Under the pieces are notes generated by a model, which was given only the letters and a program-made list of their open reading frames with translations, had not been told where the DNA came from and made no database searches. A program made the position numbers and the translations under genes. Below, piece by piece: positions 9,601 to 17,402 of a stretch of DNA of 64,000 nt; the first letter of the stretch is position 1, and each line of letters starts with the position of its first letter. The stretch lies in the NCBI RefSeq assembly GCF_025147325.1, contig NZ_CP102262.1, positions 186,001 through 250,000 on the forward strand, given 5' to 3'. This stretch comes from Bacteroides stercoris ATCC 43183. GTDB taxonomy: Bacteria; Bacteroidota; Bacteroidia; Bacteroidales; Bacteroidaceae.

Positions 9601-9894
9601 TATTCCAATGCACACGGCACACCGTGGGTGTACCGCCACCGGAATATCGGCAAACTGGTGGGTATGCCCGTTCCGGGAACCATGACAAGCGTATCCTGGG
9701 AGCGTCTGCAAGACCCGTCGCTCGTATTCGGCATCCCCGTGGTGGGTTACCGCCTGCCCGACGGCAGCTACCTGGAGAACAGCCAACTGGAACCGGACAT
9801 CAAAGTGGCCAACTCGCCCGAAACCATCGTAAAGGGTGAAGATACCCAACTGAAAGTTGCCGTAGAAGAATTGCTGAAAGAACTGGACAAATGA
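6628..9894 (+). CDS. Tricorn-like S41-family protease (WD40-like propeller, PDZ, protease core)
   Basis: The 1088-residue protein starts with a signal peptide ending near TTYA and is therefore exported. PD40/TolB-like propeller blades, with repeated SPDG motifs, fill about residues 25-570. A Lys/Glu-rich low-complexity linker follows at about 570-610, then a second propeller half. The C-terminal half has a C1 helical domain, a PDZ domain and an S41 core. Residues matching the tricorn catalytic set are visible: the Ser-His pair in NVSHTGG (S776, H777), the nucleophile in ANYSNAHG (S993) and a glutamate in VSWERL (E1025). Tricorn degrades oligopeptides; here it probably acts in the periplasm. 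All catalytic residues are present, so it should be active. Confidence 0.92.
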   Translation: MKKIFAYLTLGFTTLTTYAATPLWMRDIQISPDGTEIVFCYKGDIYKVSAKGGTATQLTTQESYESSPVWSPDGKQIAFASDRQGNFDVFVMPSDGGAAQRLTTNSAGEIPSAFTPDGKYILFSAAIQDPAGSALFPSPAMTELYKVPATGGRTEQVLGTPAEALCFDKTGDMFFYQDQKGFEDQWRKHHTSSITRDIWMYDCRTEKHTNLTRHAGEDRNPVLSPDGQTLYFLSERNGGSFNVYSLQPAHPEAVKAVSSFKTHPVRFLSISGNGTLCYGYDGEIYTQQDGAAPQKVQIEIIRDDRPDTARLTFTNGATSATVSPDGKQVAFIARGEVFVTSADYATTKQITHTPAGESGLSFAPDNRTLAYASERNGNWQLYLAKIVRKEDPNFPNATIVEEEALLPSATVERAFPQFSPDGKELAFIEDRTRLMVVNLDTKKVRQITDGSTWYSTDGGFDYAWSPDGKWFTLEFIGNRHDPYSDIGLVSAQGNSPIINLTNSGYMSGSPRFALDGNAILFKTERYGMRAHASWGSQDDAMLVFLNQDAYDKYCLSKEDYELRKELEAEQKKAQSKDTAKGKKGSKKDAGQEKAADDDKAQVKDITVELKNMEDRMVRLTPNSSDMGSVIISKDGETLYYFAAFEGGYDLWKMDLRKKDTRLLHKMDAGWASMEMDKDGKNLFLLGGKTIQKMNMASDELKPVTYRAQAKMDLAAEREYMFNHVYKQQKKRFYNTDMHGVDWDAVSAAYRKFLPHIDNNYDFAELLSEWLGELNVSHTGGRYYASGQSEPTASLGLLFDWNYRDKGMRIAEVIEKGPFDNASTKAKAGIIIEKIDGTEITPEMDYYTLLNDKAKKKTLVSLYNPQTKERWEEVVIPISGSALNTLLYTRWVKQRAADVDRWSGGRLGYVHIESMGDDSFRSVYSDILGKYNNREGIVIDTRFNGGGRLHEDIEILFSGQKYFTQVVRGREACDMPSRRWNKPSIMVTCEANYSNAHGTPWVYRHRNIGKLVGMPVPGTMTSVSWERLQDPSLVFGIPVVGYRLPDGSYLENSQLEPDIKVANSPETIVKGEDTQLKVAVEELLKELDK

Positions 9895-9902
9895 TGATTT
9901 CT

Positions 9903-9978
9903 TTTAGGCACGGATTTCGCGGATTTCACGGAAAAAGAACAAAGAAAATCTGTATTTTCCGTGTAATCCGTGCCTAAA
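9903..9978. repeat. Long imperfect intergenic palindrome
   Basis: TTTAGGCACGGATT (9903-9916) is the exact reverse complement of AATCCGTGCCTAAA (9965-9978). Inside, TCACGGAAAA nearly pairs with TTTTCCGTGT. There is no T-run on either side, so it is not a standard terminator. It separates the convergent tricorn and DUF2721 genes. Confidence 0.75.
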
Positions 9979-10062
9979 AAGAAACAAATAGCAAGCGAAT
10001 GTTAGTTTTGACACACCCTCTTTTTTGAAGGACAATATGTCGGGGCTTCCGGCAGCTCCTTT

Positions 10063-10452
10063 TCAATCGCCCATATCATTCAGATGTATCTCCAATGCCT
10101 TCACCGAGATATAAATCTCATACACCGAAATTGCCAGCGAGATAATCAGCAGCACCAATGCCAGGCCAAAGATATAGACCGATACCAGATGAAGCCGGAT
10201 ATAGATAAAGAACATGCTGACCACACACAGCAGCAGGCTTGCTATACCGGTTACCTGCATAGCCCGCGTCAGGTAAAGCCGTTGCCGCAGATTGGCAATC
10301 TGTGCGGCCGTCACCGACGAATGACTCTTCTGATGTTGCTCTTTCAAAGCACGTACAAGACCGGCATAGGACAGAAAACGGTTGGTATATGCCAACATTA
10401 TCAAAGATATTGCCGAGAACAGCAAAGCGGGGGTAGTTAAATCAATTTCCAT
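10063..10452 (-). CDS. DUF2721 family membrane protein
   Basis: The 129-residue protein has an N-terminal hydrophobic helix (TPALLFSAISLIMLAYTNRF). A polar amphipathic stretch follows (LRQRLYLTRAMQVTG), then two more membrane spans (IASLLLCVVSMFFIYI and YIFGLALVLLIISLAI). The RLYLTRAMQ motif and overall layout match the DUF2721 family of inner-membrane proteins, whose function is unknown. It is transcribed toward the tricorn gene and away from the transporter at 10583. Confidence 0.8.
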   Translation of the reverse strand: MEIDLTTPALLFSAISLIMLAYTNRFLSYAGLVRALKEQHQKSHSSVTAAQIANLRQRLYLTRAMQVTGIASLLLCVVSMFFIYIRLHLVSVYIFGLALVLLIISLAISVYEIYISVKALEIHLNDMGD

Positions 10453-10542
10453 AAAACGTTTTTCTTCATTCTTTTAAAACCTGCAAAGGTAAGCAATAAA
10501 ACCGAAAAGGAAAATAGCCTTCCCTATCTAACTTTTTTCCAT

Positions 10543-10550
10543 TACCTTTG
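10543..10550 (+). promoter_or_regulatory. -7 box upstream of the YidE/AspT-type transporter
   Basis: TACCTTTG lies 33 bases before the ATG at 10583, in an otherwise AT-rich gap between divergent genes. Confidence 0.5.
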
Positions 10551-10582
10551 TTCCCAAGAAAAGACCTAATTCATCAAAGCCT

Positions 10583-12178
10583 ATGTTCACAGACTTGCTC
10601 AATTCCTCTTATTTCGCCCTGTTCCTCATCGTAGCCCTCGGCTTCATGTTGGGAAGGATTAAAATCAAAGGATTGTCACTCGACGTATCCGCCGTTATTT
10701 TCATCGCCCTGCTATTCGGGCATTTCGGCGTCATCATCCCCAAGGAGCTGGGTTACTTCGGACTCGTACTGTTCATCTTCACCATCGGCATACAGGCGGG
10801 ACCCGGCTTCTTCGACTCCTTCCGGAGCAAAGGGAAGACCCTCATCATCATCACCCTGCTCATTATCTGCTCCGCCGCCCTTACGGCAACGGGACTGAAA
10901 TATGCCTTCGACATCGACACGCCGAGCGTGGTGGGACTCATAGCCGGAGCGCTTACCAGTACGCCGGGACTTGCCGTTGCCATTGACAGCACCCACTCGC
11001 CGCTGGCATCCATTGCCTACGGTATCGCCTATCCGTTCGGAGTAATCGGCGTTATCCTGTTCGTGAAACTGCTGCCCCGCATCATGCACATCGACCTCGA
11101 CCGGGAAGCCCGCCGCCTGGAGACAGAGCGCCGCGGACAGTTTCCCGAATTGCTCACTTGCATCTACCGTGTCACGAACCCCGTAGTTTTCGGACGCAGC
11201 CTGATGCAAATCAATGCCCGTGCCATAACCGGTGCTGTAATCTCCCGCCACAAGCACGGCGAGCAAATCTCCATCCCCACCGCACACACCGTACTCCGTG
11301 AAAACGACTACATACAGGCAGTGGGCAGTGACGAAGCCCTGAACCAGCTTGCCACCCTGGTGGGCGAACGCGAAGAAGGGGAACTCCCGCTCAGCCACAC
11401 CCAAGAGATAGAATCTCTGCTGCTGACCAAAAAGGATATGATAAACAAGCAACTGGGCGACCTGAACCTGATGAAGAACTTCGGCTGTACCGTAACGCGT
11501 GTCCGCCGAAGCGGAATAGACCTTGCCCCCTCGCCCGACCTCGCGCTGAAATTCGGCGACAAGCTGACGGTGGTAGGCGAAAAGGAAGGACTGAAAGGAC
11601 TGGCGCGCCTCTTGGGCAATAACGCCAAGAAACTGTCCGATACCGATTTCTTCCCGATTGCAATGGGTATTGTGCTCGGAGTACTGTTCGGCAAACTGAA
11701 TATATCCTTTCCCGGCGGTTTGTCGTTCTCACCGGGACTGACGGGCGGTATCCTGATAGTGGCCCTGTTCCTCAGCGCAATAGGCAAGACAGGTCCTGTC
11801 ATCTGGTCGATGTCGGGCCCTGCCAACCAACTGCTGCGACAGTTGGGACTGCTGCTGTTCCTCGCCGAAGTAGGTACGTCGGCAGGAAAGAACCTGGTTG
11901 CCACCTTCCAGGAAAGCGGCTGGCTGCTGTTCGGAGTAGGCGCAGCCATTACCCTGGTTCCCATGCTGATAGCCGTGATTGTGGGCAGGATGGTGTTTAA
12001 AATCAGTATTCTCGACCTCTTGGGAACCATTACCGGCGGCATGACAAGTACCCCCGGCCTGGCGGCTGCCGATTCCATGACCGACAGTAATATTCCGAGC
12101 GTGGCATACGCAACGGTCTACCCCATTGCAATGGTATTCCTCATACTGTCCATTCAAATCATAGCTACAATGATTTAA
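10583..12178 (+). CDS. Putative transporter, YidE/YbjL/AspT antiporter family with RCK_C domains
   Basis: The 531-residue protein has the family's symmetrical plan. About five membrane spans at residues 10-165 include GLVLFIFTIGIQAGPGFF and LTSTPGLAVAID. Two cytoplasmic TrkA-C (RCK_C) domains follow at about 185-345. A second membrane half includes LLLFLAEVGTSAGKN and ITGGMTSTPGLAAAD. The duplicated TSTPGLA motif is the hallmark of the AspT/YidE duplication domain. Family members include aspartate:alanine exchangers, but substrate cannot be assigned. The stop lies 4 bases before pabB, so the genes are probably co-transcribed. Confidence 0.92.
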   Translation: MFTDLLNSSYFALFLIVALGFMLGRIKIKGLSLDVSAVIFIALLFGHFGVIIPKELGYFGLVLFIFTIGIQAGPGFFDSFRSKGKTLIIITLLIICSAALTATGLKYAFDIDTPSVVGLIAGALTSTPGLAVAIDSTHSPLASIAYGIAYPFGVIGVILFVKLLPRIMHIDLDREARRLETERRGQFPELLTCIYRVTNPVVFGRSLMQINARAITGAVISRHKHGEQISIPTAHTVLRENDYIQAVGSDEALNQLATLVGEREEGELPLSHTQEIESLLLTKKDMINKQLGDLNLMKNFGCTVTRVRRSGIDLAPSPDLALKFGDKLTVVGEKEGLKGLARLLGNNAKKLSDTDFFPIAMGIVLGVLFGKLNISFPGGLSFSPGLTGGILIVALFLSAIGKTGPVIWSMSGPANQLLRQLGLLLFLAEVGTSAGKNLVATFQESGWLLFGVGAAITLVPMLIAVIVGRMVFKISILDLLGTITGGMTSTPGLAAADSMTDSNIPSVAYATVYPIAMVFLILSIQIIATMI

Positions 12179-12182
12179 GACA

Positions 12183-13166
12183 ATGAAAGCACTGGATAAA
12201 GAAACAGCTATTGCCCGGATGAATACGTTCGGGCGCAACGGTACGCCCTTCCTGTTTGTTATCGACTACATGCAGGAACATTCGTACGTAGAACCTCTCG
12301 ACGGGATAGATACGTCCGTATGCCTCTACCAGTTCAGAGGAACAGGCAATGCACCTGATGCCGGTGCCCGGTATGCCGGAACGATAGACTGGGAATTCAC
12401 ACCGCCCGCTCCCGCCGACTATCGCCGTTCTTTCGATACCGTGAGGCGCAACCTGCTGGGCGGCAACAGCTACCTGACCAATCTGACATGCAAAGTGCCG
12501 CTCCGCACCAACCTGACGCTGAAAGATGTGTTCCTGCATTCACACGCCCTGTACAAGCTCTGGCTGAAAGACCGGTTCGTCTGCTTCTCGCCCGAAATCT
12601 TCGTCCGCATGGAAGAGGGCAGGATAAAATCCTTCCCGATGAAAGGCACGATTGACGCCACCCTGCCCCATGCCGAATCAATCCTGCTGGACGATGCCAA
12701 AGAAGCTGCCGAACATGCCACGATTGTAGACTTGATACGCAATGACCTCAGCATGGTTTCCGAACACGTCACCGTAGCGTCCTACCGCTACATAGACCGC
12801 CTGCAGACCAACAAAGGACCTATCCTGCAGACAAGCTCCGAAATATGCGGCATGCTGCCCGGCGATTACACAAAGCGCCTCGGCGATATTCTGTTCAGCC
12901 TGCTGCCCGCCGGCTCCATTACCGGCGCTCCCAAACCGCGTACCATGCAAATTATTGCCGAAGCGGAAGGCTACGAACGGGGATTCTATACCGGAGTCAT
13001 GGGCTGCTACGCCGACGGACGGCTGGACAGCGCCGTCATGATACGCTTCATCGAGCAGGAAGACGGACAGCTCTATTTCAAAGCCGGTGGCGGCATCACC
13101 GCCCAAAGCCGTTGGGAAAGCGAATACAACGAAGTAATACAGAAAATATATGTGCCGATTTATTGA
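12183..13166 (+). CDS. pabB: Aminodeoxychorismate synthase component I (chorismate-binding)
   Basis: This 327-residue enzyme aminates chorismate to aminodeoxychorismate in folate synthesis. It is the compact Bacteroidetes form, consisting of little beyond the chorismate-binding domain. Signatures include FSPEIFVRMEEGRIKSFPMKGTIDA, DLIRNDLSMVSEHV, LLPAGSITGAPKPRTMQII and FKAGGGITAQSRWESEYNE. The pabC-like lyase gene overlaps its end by 17 bases, so the pair is translationally coupled and covers the two steps from chorismate to p-aminobenzoate. A separate amidotransferase (PabA) is not seen nearby. Confidence 0.93.
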   Translation: MKALDKETAIARMNTFGRNGTPFLFVIDYMQEHSYVEPLDGIDTSVCLYQFRGTGNAPDAGARYAGTIDWEFTPPAPADYRRSFDTVRRNLLGGNSYLTNLTCKVPLRTNLTLKDVFLHSHALYKLWLKDRFVCFSPEIFVRMEEGRIKSFPMKGTIDATLPHAESILLDDAKEAAEHATIVDLIRNDLSMVSEHVTVASYRYIDRLQTNKGPILQTSSEICGMLPGDYTKRLGDILFSLLPAGSITGAPKPRTMQIIAEAEGYERGFYTGVMGCYADGRLDSAVMIRFIEQEDGQLYFKAGGGITAQSRWESEYNEVIQKIYVPIY

Positions 13167-13749
13167 AACCATACGGGTGGATTGCGGAGAAGTGCGCAAC
13201 ACGGCTTACCATGAACGGAGAATGAACGATACCCGTACGCACTTCTGGCCTGAAAGCCCCACTCTGCAACTGGCCGGCTACCTGCCCGCCATTCCCGGAA
13301 GCGGCGTACACAAGCTGCGTATAGTGTACGGGCAAAACGGCATCGAGGAAGTGACCTGTACCCCTTATACCCTGCGCCCCGTCCGCTCACTGGCACTGAT
13401 ACAGGCCGACGACATCGACTACGCCTGCAAAAGCACCGACCGCAGTGCGCTCAACCGGTTGTTTGCCCGGCGCGGCGCGTATGATGATATTCTGATTGTA
13501 CGCCGGCATCTGCTCACCGACACCAGCATCGCCAACATCGCCCTCTTTGACGGCAGCCATTGGCATACTCCGCAACATCCTCTGCTGAAAGGGACCAAAC
13601 GTGCCGAACTGCTGGACAAAGGTATTCTTACGGAAAAGGACATACGCATGGAAGAACTTCCGGCTTATTCCACCGTCCGCCTGTTCAATGCAATGATAGA
13701 CTGGGGCGAAGTGGAACTGCCCGCCGATTGCCTGCATCCGGTATTCTGA
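13150..13749 (+). CDS. pabC: Class IV aminotransferase, probable 4-amino-4-deoxychorismate lyase
   Basis: The 199-residue PLP enzyme begins MCRFIETIRVDCGEV and contains RRMNDTRTHFW, a PLP-fold start. KSTDRSALNRL probably contains the PLP lysine region. TDTSIANIALFDG and LLKGTKRAELLDKGIL are the class IV signatures. It is shorter than typical aminodeoxychorismate lyases (about 270 residues), as often seen in Bacteroidetes. Overlap with pabB argues for release of p-aminobenzoate from aminodeoxychorismate. The gene symbol rests on this context as well as on the fold. Confidence 0.8.
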   Translation: MCRFIETIRVDCGEVRNTAYHERRMNDTRTHFWPESPTLQLAGYLPAIPGSGVHKLRIVYGQNGIEEVTCTPYTLRPVRSLALIQADDIDYACKSTDRSALNRLFARRGAYDDILIVRRHLLTDTSIANIALFDGSHWHTPQHPLLKGTKRAELLDKGILTEKDIRMEELPAYSTVRLFNAMIDWGEVELPADCLHPVF

Positions 13750-13797
13750 AAAGCACGAATGTGGAGCCAACAGTTTCCATTTCCCAAAGATTTGTCT

Positions 13798-13805
13798 TAC
13801 TTTTG
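13798..13805 (+). promoter_or_regulatory. -7 box upstream of aroA
   Basis: TACTTTTG lies 49 bases before the chosen aroA ATG at 13854. It supports that start over upstream in-frame codons, which fall within the pabC gene. Confidence 0.5.
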
Positions 13806-13853
13806 CAAGCGGAGTATAAAGTCATCCGCTACCGTAACTTAACAAATACAACT

Positions 13854-15128
13854 ATGCGTTATACCGTTTCCGCTCCCGATGTACCGATGCATGCCGCTAT
13901 CCGGCTACCGGCATCCAAAAGTATCAGTAACCGTGCGCTTATCCTGCACGCCCTTGCCCATGGCAGGCAGACACTCTGCAATCTGAGCGATTGCGACGAT
14001 ACCCGCGTCATGGTGCGTGCGCTGCAAGGCAATCCCGAACATATAGACATCATGGCGGCAGGGACGGCCATGCGTTTTCTCACCGCCTACCTCAGCGTAA
14101 CGCCCGGTGTCCGTATCATTACCGGAACGCAACGTATGCAGCAGCGGCCCATCCGTATTCTGACAGACGCCCTGCGCCAGCTCGGTGCAAACATCGAGTA
14201 CGCAGGCAATGAGGGCTTCCCGCCCCTGCGCATCACCGGTTCGGAATTGCAAGGCTGTGAAATATCGCTTGCCGGAAACGTGAGTTCACAATATATATCC
14301 GCCCTGCTGATGATAGGAGCTGTTCTTCCCCAAGGGTTGCACCTGCATCTTACGGGCTGTATCATTTCCCGTCCCTACATCGACCTCACCCTCAAGCTCA
14401 TACGGGACTTCGGCGGACATGCCGAATGGAGTTCCGAAAACAGTATCACTGTATATCCCGGCGGTTACCGGGATGTTCCGTTCACTGTAGAGAGCGACTG
14501 GAGCGCGGCATCCTACTGGTATCAGATACTGGCGTTGAGGGGGAATGAAGAACGGAAAACGGGGAGTGGAGAGTTACCGAAAGGGAATGAAGAGGAAACG
14601 GTAGAGTTGCTCGGACTGTTCCCCCACAGTTATCAGGGTGACAGCCGCGGTGCGGAGATTTTCTCCCGCCTGGGCGTACATACCGAATACACGGACAAGG
14701 GGGTACGGCTCACACTTGCGGGGACGCCCGTTGACCGTCTCGAAGAAGATATGGTAGATATTCCCGACCTTGCGCAGACCTTTGTCGTCACTTGCTGCCT
14801 GATGAATATCCCTTTCCGCTTTACCGGCCTGCAAAGCCTCAAAATCAAAGAGACCGACCGCATCACCGCCCTTATCGCCGAACTGCGTAAATTAGGCTAT
14901 GCGGTACGTTCCGAGCAGGACAGCATCCTGCTGTGGGAGGGTGAACGTTGCCCTGCCGAAAGCGCTCCCGTTATCGCCACCTACGAAGATCACCGCATGG
15001 CAATGGCATTTGCCCCCGCCTGTATCGCACTGCCGCAGATAAGGATTGACGAACCCCAGGTAGTATCCAAATCCTATCCGGGCTATTGGGAAGATTTGAA
15101 GCAAGCAGGCTTTATCATCTGTCATTAA
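13854..15128 (+). CDS. aroA: 3-phosphoshikimate 1-carboxyvinyltransferase (EPSP synthase)
   Basis: AroA transfers enolpyruvate from PEP to shikimate-3-phosphate. I chose the ATG at 13854 (424 residues), which places the phosphate-binding LPASKSISNRAL near the N-terminus as usual. The open frame extends upstream to 13560 but overlaps pabC there. Other motifs are ITGTQRMQQRPI, SSQYISALLMIGA, the catalytic region LKIKETDRITAL and YEDHRMAMAFAP. Residues 230-248 form a hydrophilic insert (GNEERKTGSGELPKGNEEE) encoded by an imperfect 42-bp repeat between the strand ending ALR and the normal TVELLGLF strand. The insert keeps the frame, and all active-site motifs are intact. Confidence 0.96.
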   Translation: MRYTVSAPDVPMHAAIRLPASKSISNRALILHALAHGRQTLCNLSDCDDTRVMVRALQGNPEHIDIMAAGTAMRFLTAYLSVTPGVRIITGTQRMQQRPIRILTDALRQLGANIEYAGNEGFPPLRITGSELQGCEISLAGNVSSQYISALLMIGAVLPQGLHLHLTGCIISRPYIDLTLKLIRDFGGHAEWSSENSITVYPGGYRDVPFTVESDWSAASYWYQILALRGNEERKTGSGELPKGNEEETVELLGLFPHSYQGDSRGAEIFSRLGVHTEYTDKGVRLTLAGTPVDRLEEDMVDIPDLAQTFVVTCCLMNIPFRFTGLQSLKIKETDRITALIAELRKLGYAVRSEQDSILLWEGERCPAESAPVIATYEDHRMAMAFAPACIALPQIRIDEPQVVSKSYPGYWEDLKQAGFIICH

Positions 15129-15237
15129 CATCGCCCGACGCACCGCTGCGGACAGCCTGATTGCATGACAGCTGAAAAGCATTCCGGCACACTTTCTTTT
15201 TGCCTGTTCAAAAGCGGGCAGATACGAAAACAATGTG

Positions 15238-15245
15238 TATCTTTG
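15238..15245 (+). promoter_or_regulatory. -7 box upstream of the 15293 gene
   Basis: TATCTTTG lies 48 bases before the ATG at 15293. It is probably the promoter for the membrane-anchored protein and the ABC permease behind it. Confidence 0.5.
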
Positions 15246-15292
15246 TCCGTTCTATTGTATAAGGACACTTTTTTTTCAAGGAAAGAGAACGT

Positions 15293-15715
15293 ATGTGGAT
15301 ACTGATTATTAGCCTGATTGCCCTTGCCGTCGTAGCTGCCATAGCCGGAACCGTACGCAACCGCAGACTCCAGAAGAAAATTGACAATGGCGAACTGGAC
15401 GCTATGCCCGAAGTGCAGGAAGTGGATGCGGAATGTTGCGGACAGCACGAGGTATGCGAAAAAGAGAGCCTGCTCGCCGCCGTCAGCAAGAAGATAGAAT
15501 ACTATGACGACGAGGAGCTGGACAAATACATCGGAACCGCTCCCGACGAGTATACGCCCGAACAGGAAGATGAGTTCCGTGATGTGTTCTACACCATGCA
15601 GTCGGAAGACGTGGCAGGGTGGGTGCGCAGCCTGCAACTGCGCGGCATTGCACTGCCCGACAATATAAAAGACGAAGTATTCCTGATTGTAGGAGAAAGA
15701 AGAAATAACCACTAA
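15293..15715 (+). CDS. Membrane-anchored acidic protein of unknown function
   Basis: The 140-residue protein has one N-terminal membrane helix (ILIISLIALAVVAAIAGTV). A short basic stretch and an acidic cytoplasmic part follow. A CC-x4-C cluster (ECCGQHEVC) and a C-terminal segment AGWVRSLQLRGIALPDNI are the most distinctive parts. I do not recognise a characterised family. The gene ends 10 bases before the ABC permease and probably belongs to the same transcript. Confidence 0.75.
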   Translation: MWILIISLIALAVVAAIAGTVRNRRLQKKIDNGELDAMPEVQEVDAECCGQHEVCEKESLLAAVSKKIEYYDDEELDKYIGTAPDEYTPEQEDEFRDVFYTMQSEDVAGWVRSLQLRGIALPDNIKDEVFLIVGERRNNH

Positions 15716-15725
15716 CCCCCGCCGC

Positions 15726-16547
15726 ATGGAACTTTTACAATATACATTCTTTCAACATGCCCTCATCGGCAGTCTGCTGGCAAGCATTGTCTGCGGAATT
15801 ATCGGTACGTACATCGTCACCCGGAGGCTGGTTTTTATCAGCGGCGGACTGACGCATGCCTCTTTCGGCGGTATAGGCCTGGGACTGTATGCGGGGATTT
15901 CACCGATTCTGTCGGCAGCGGTCTTTTCCGTACTGTCAGCATTCGGCGTGGAATGGCTCAGCAAGCGGAAAGACATGCGCGAGGACTCTGCCATTGCGGT
16001 ATTCTGGACACTGGGAATGGCATTGGGCATCATATTCACATTCCTGTCTCCCGGATTTGCACCCGACCTCTCCGCCTACCTGTTCGGGAATATCCTGACT
16101 ATTACATTTGGCGACATCGCCCTGCTGGGCGGACTGGCAGCACTGCTTATCCTGTTCTTCTCGTTTTTCCTGCATCCGATAATCTATGTGGCATTCGACC
16201 GCGAATTCGCCCGTTCGCAAGGAATACCCGTACAGACCTTTGAATATGTACTGATGATGTTCATTGCGCTGACTATCGTAGCCTGCCTGCGTATGGTGGG
16301 CATCGTGCTGGTTATCTCATTGCTGACAATCCCGCAGATGACTGCCAATCTCTTTTCACATAGGTTTCACCGCATCATCTGGCTGTCTGTGAGCATCGGT
16401 TACCTCAGTTGCCTGGGCGGACTGCTCATTTCATACTATCTCAATGTTCCTTCGGGAGCAGCCATCATCTTCTTCTCCATTATTATTTATGCAATCTGTA
16501 AAGGGGGAAAAAGTTTTTGGTTATCTTTGCAGAAAAAGCGAAGATAA
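15726..16547 (+). CDS. Metal ABC transporter permease (ABC-3 / ZnuB family)
   Basis: The 273-residue protein has about eight membrane segments. The ABC-3 family motif GGLTHASFGGIGLGLY is at about residues 39-54, and the conserved DREFARSQGIPV cytoplasmic loop lies near residue 157. Family members import zinc or manganese with a solute-binding protein and an ATPase. Neither partner gene is adjacent, so it must work with components encoded elsewhere. A -7-like sequence and a hairpin follow its end, separating it from tsaE. Confidence 0.9.
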   Translation: MELLQYTFFQHALIGSLLASIVCGIIGTYIVTRRLVFISGGLTHASFGGIGLGLYAGISPILSAAVFSVLSAFGVEWLSKRKDMREDSAIAVFWTLGMALGIIFTFLSPGFAPDLSAYLFGNILTITFGDIALLGGLAALLILFFSFFLHPIIYVAFDREFARSQGIPVQTFEYVLMMFIALTIVACLRMVGIVLVISLLTIPQMTANLFSHRFHRIIWLSVSIGYLSCLGGLLISYYLNVPSGAAIIFFSIIIYAICKGGKSFWLSLQKKRR

Positions 16548-16558
16548 GCTGTGCCTCG

Positions 16559-16590
16559 GCATAAAAAATGAGCACGTTCATTTTTTATGC
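16559..16590 (+). terminator. Hairpin between the ABC permease and tsaE
   Basis: A perfect 13-bp stem (GCATAAAAAATGA with TCATTTTTTATGC, loop GCACGT) lies 11 bases after the permease stop. Its right arm contains the T-run, so it can work as a terminator. The tsaE promoter follows directly. Confidence 0.6.
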
Positions 16591-16603
16591 TCTCGGTTTG
16601 CAT

Positions 16604-16611
16604 TATCTTTG
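16604..16611 (+). promoter_or_regulatory. -7 box upstream of tsaE
   Basis: TATCTTTG lies 17 bases before the ATG at 16629. The wider 16-base string TTATCTTTGCAGAAAA also occurs at 16521, inside the end of the permease gene, giving an 82-bp-spaced direct repeat around the hairpin. Confidence 0.5.
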
Positions 16612-16628
16612 CAGAAAAATACAAAATA

Positions 16629-17054
16629 ATGGAAATCAAGATTCAGTCATTAGACCAGATTCATGAAGCCGCCCGCCGGTTCGTCGAGGCAATGGGCGAC
16701 AATACCGTGTTTGCTTTTTACGGCAAAATGGGAGCCGGCAAGACGACCTTTATCAAGGCGGTTTGCGAAGAGCTCGGCGTATCCGATGTCATTACCTCCC
16801 CTACTTTCGCCATCGTAAACGAATACCGTTCCGAAATTGCCGGAGAGTTGATTTACCACTTCGATTTCTACCGGATCAAGAAACTGGAAGAGGTGTACGA
16901 TATGGGATACGAAGATTATCTGTACAGCGGTGCGCTCTGCTTCATCGAATGGCCGGAACTGATTGAAGAGCTGCTGCCGGGAAATACCGTGAAAGTCACT
17001 ATCGAAGAGATAGAAAACGGTGAACGGGAAGTTACACTGCAACCGCTGGATTAG
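16629..17054 (+). CDS. tsaE: tRNA threonylcarbamoyladenosine biosynthesis ATPase TsaE
   Basis: TsaE is the small ATPase that works with TsaB and TsaD to form t6A37 in ANN-decoding tRNAs. I chose the ATG at 16629 (141 residues) because it follows the -7 box and gives the usual family start. The Walker A motif GKMGAGKTT spans residues 32-40. [10 protein letters not shown] and the [12 protein letters not shown] motif follow, and FIEWPE is the Walker B-like region. The length is normal for the family. Confidence 0.95.
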   Translation: MEIKIQSLDQIHEAARRFVEAMGDNTVFAFYGKMGAGKTTFIKAVCEELGVSDVITSPTFAIVNEYRSEIAGELIYHFDFYRIKKLEEVYDMGYEDYLYSGALCFIEWPELIEELLPGNTVKVTIEEIENGEREVTLQPLD

Positions 17055-17090
17055 TACCGGCCGTTAATCATCAACCGCTAATCGCACTAC

Positions 17091-17309
17091 ATGAGCCAGT
17101 ACATCGTTCAGGGTATCTTTGCCGTTGCGGGAATTATCTCCCTGCTGGCTGCAATCTTAGATTGGGATTGGTTCTTTACCGCCCAGAACACGCAGTTTGT
17201 CGTACGGAATGTAGGCCGCCGGCAAGCACGCTGGTTTTACGGGGTATTGGGAATGATACTTATCGGCACGGCGGTATTCTTTTTTCTGAATACTCCGCCG
17301 GTAGCATAA
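17091..17309 (+). CDS. Imm17-family small membrane protein
   Basis: The 72-residue protein has two membrane helices (GIFAVAGIISLLAAIL and WFYGVLGMILIGTAVFFF). They flank the polar motif DWDWFFTAQNTQFVVRNVGRRQAR. This layout matches the immunity-17 family, named from polymorphic-toxin loci. No toxin gene lies near it, so either the immunity role does not apply here or it is an orphan. It sits behind tsaE and before a shared terminator. Confidence 0.7.
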   Translation: MSQYIVQGIFAVAGIISLLAAILDWDWFFTAQNTQFVVRNVGRRQARWFYGVLGMILIGTAVFFFLNTPPVA

Positions 17310-17343
17310 ACGGAAAGACTGATATACAACATACAGGAAAAAA

Positions 17344-17382
17344 GGAAAGGCGCAGGTTTTCATCCCGCGCCTTTCCTTTTTC
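17344..17382. terminator. Bidirectional terminator between convergent genes
   Basis: GGAAAGGCGC (17344-17353) pairs with GCGCCTTTCC (17367-17376). A T-run follows on the plus strand, and the A-run at 17339-17343 serves the minus strand. It separates the 17091 gene from the convergent gene at 17403. Confidence 0.8.
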
Positions 17383-17402
17383 ATTATAATCCAAACTGTG
17401 AA

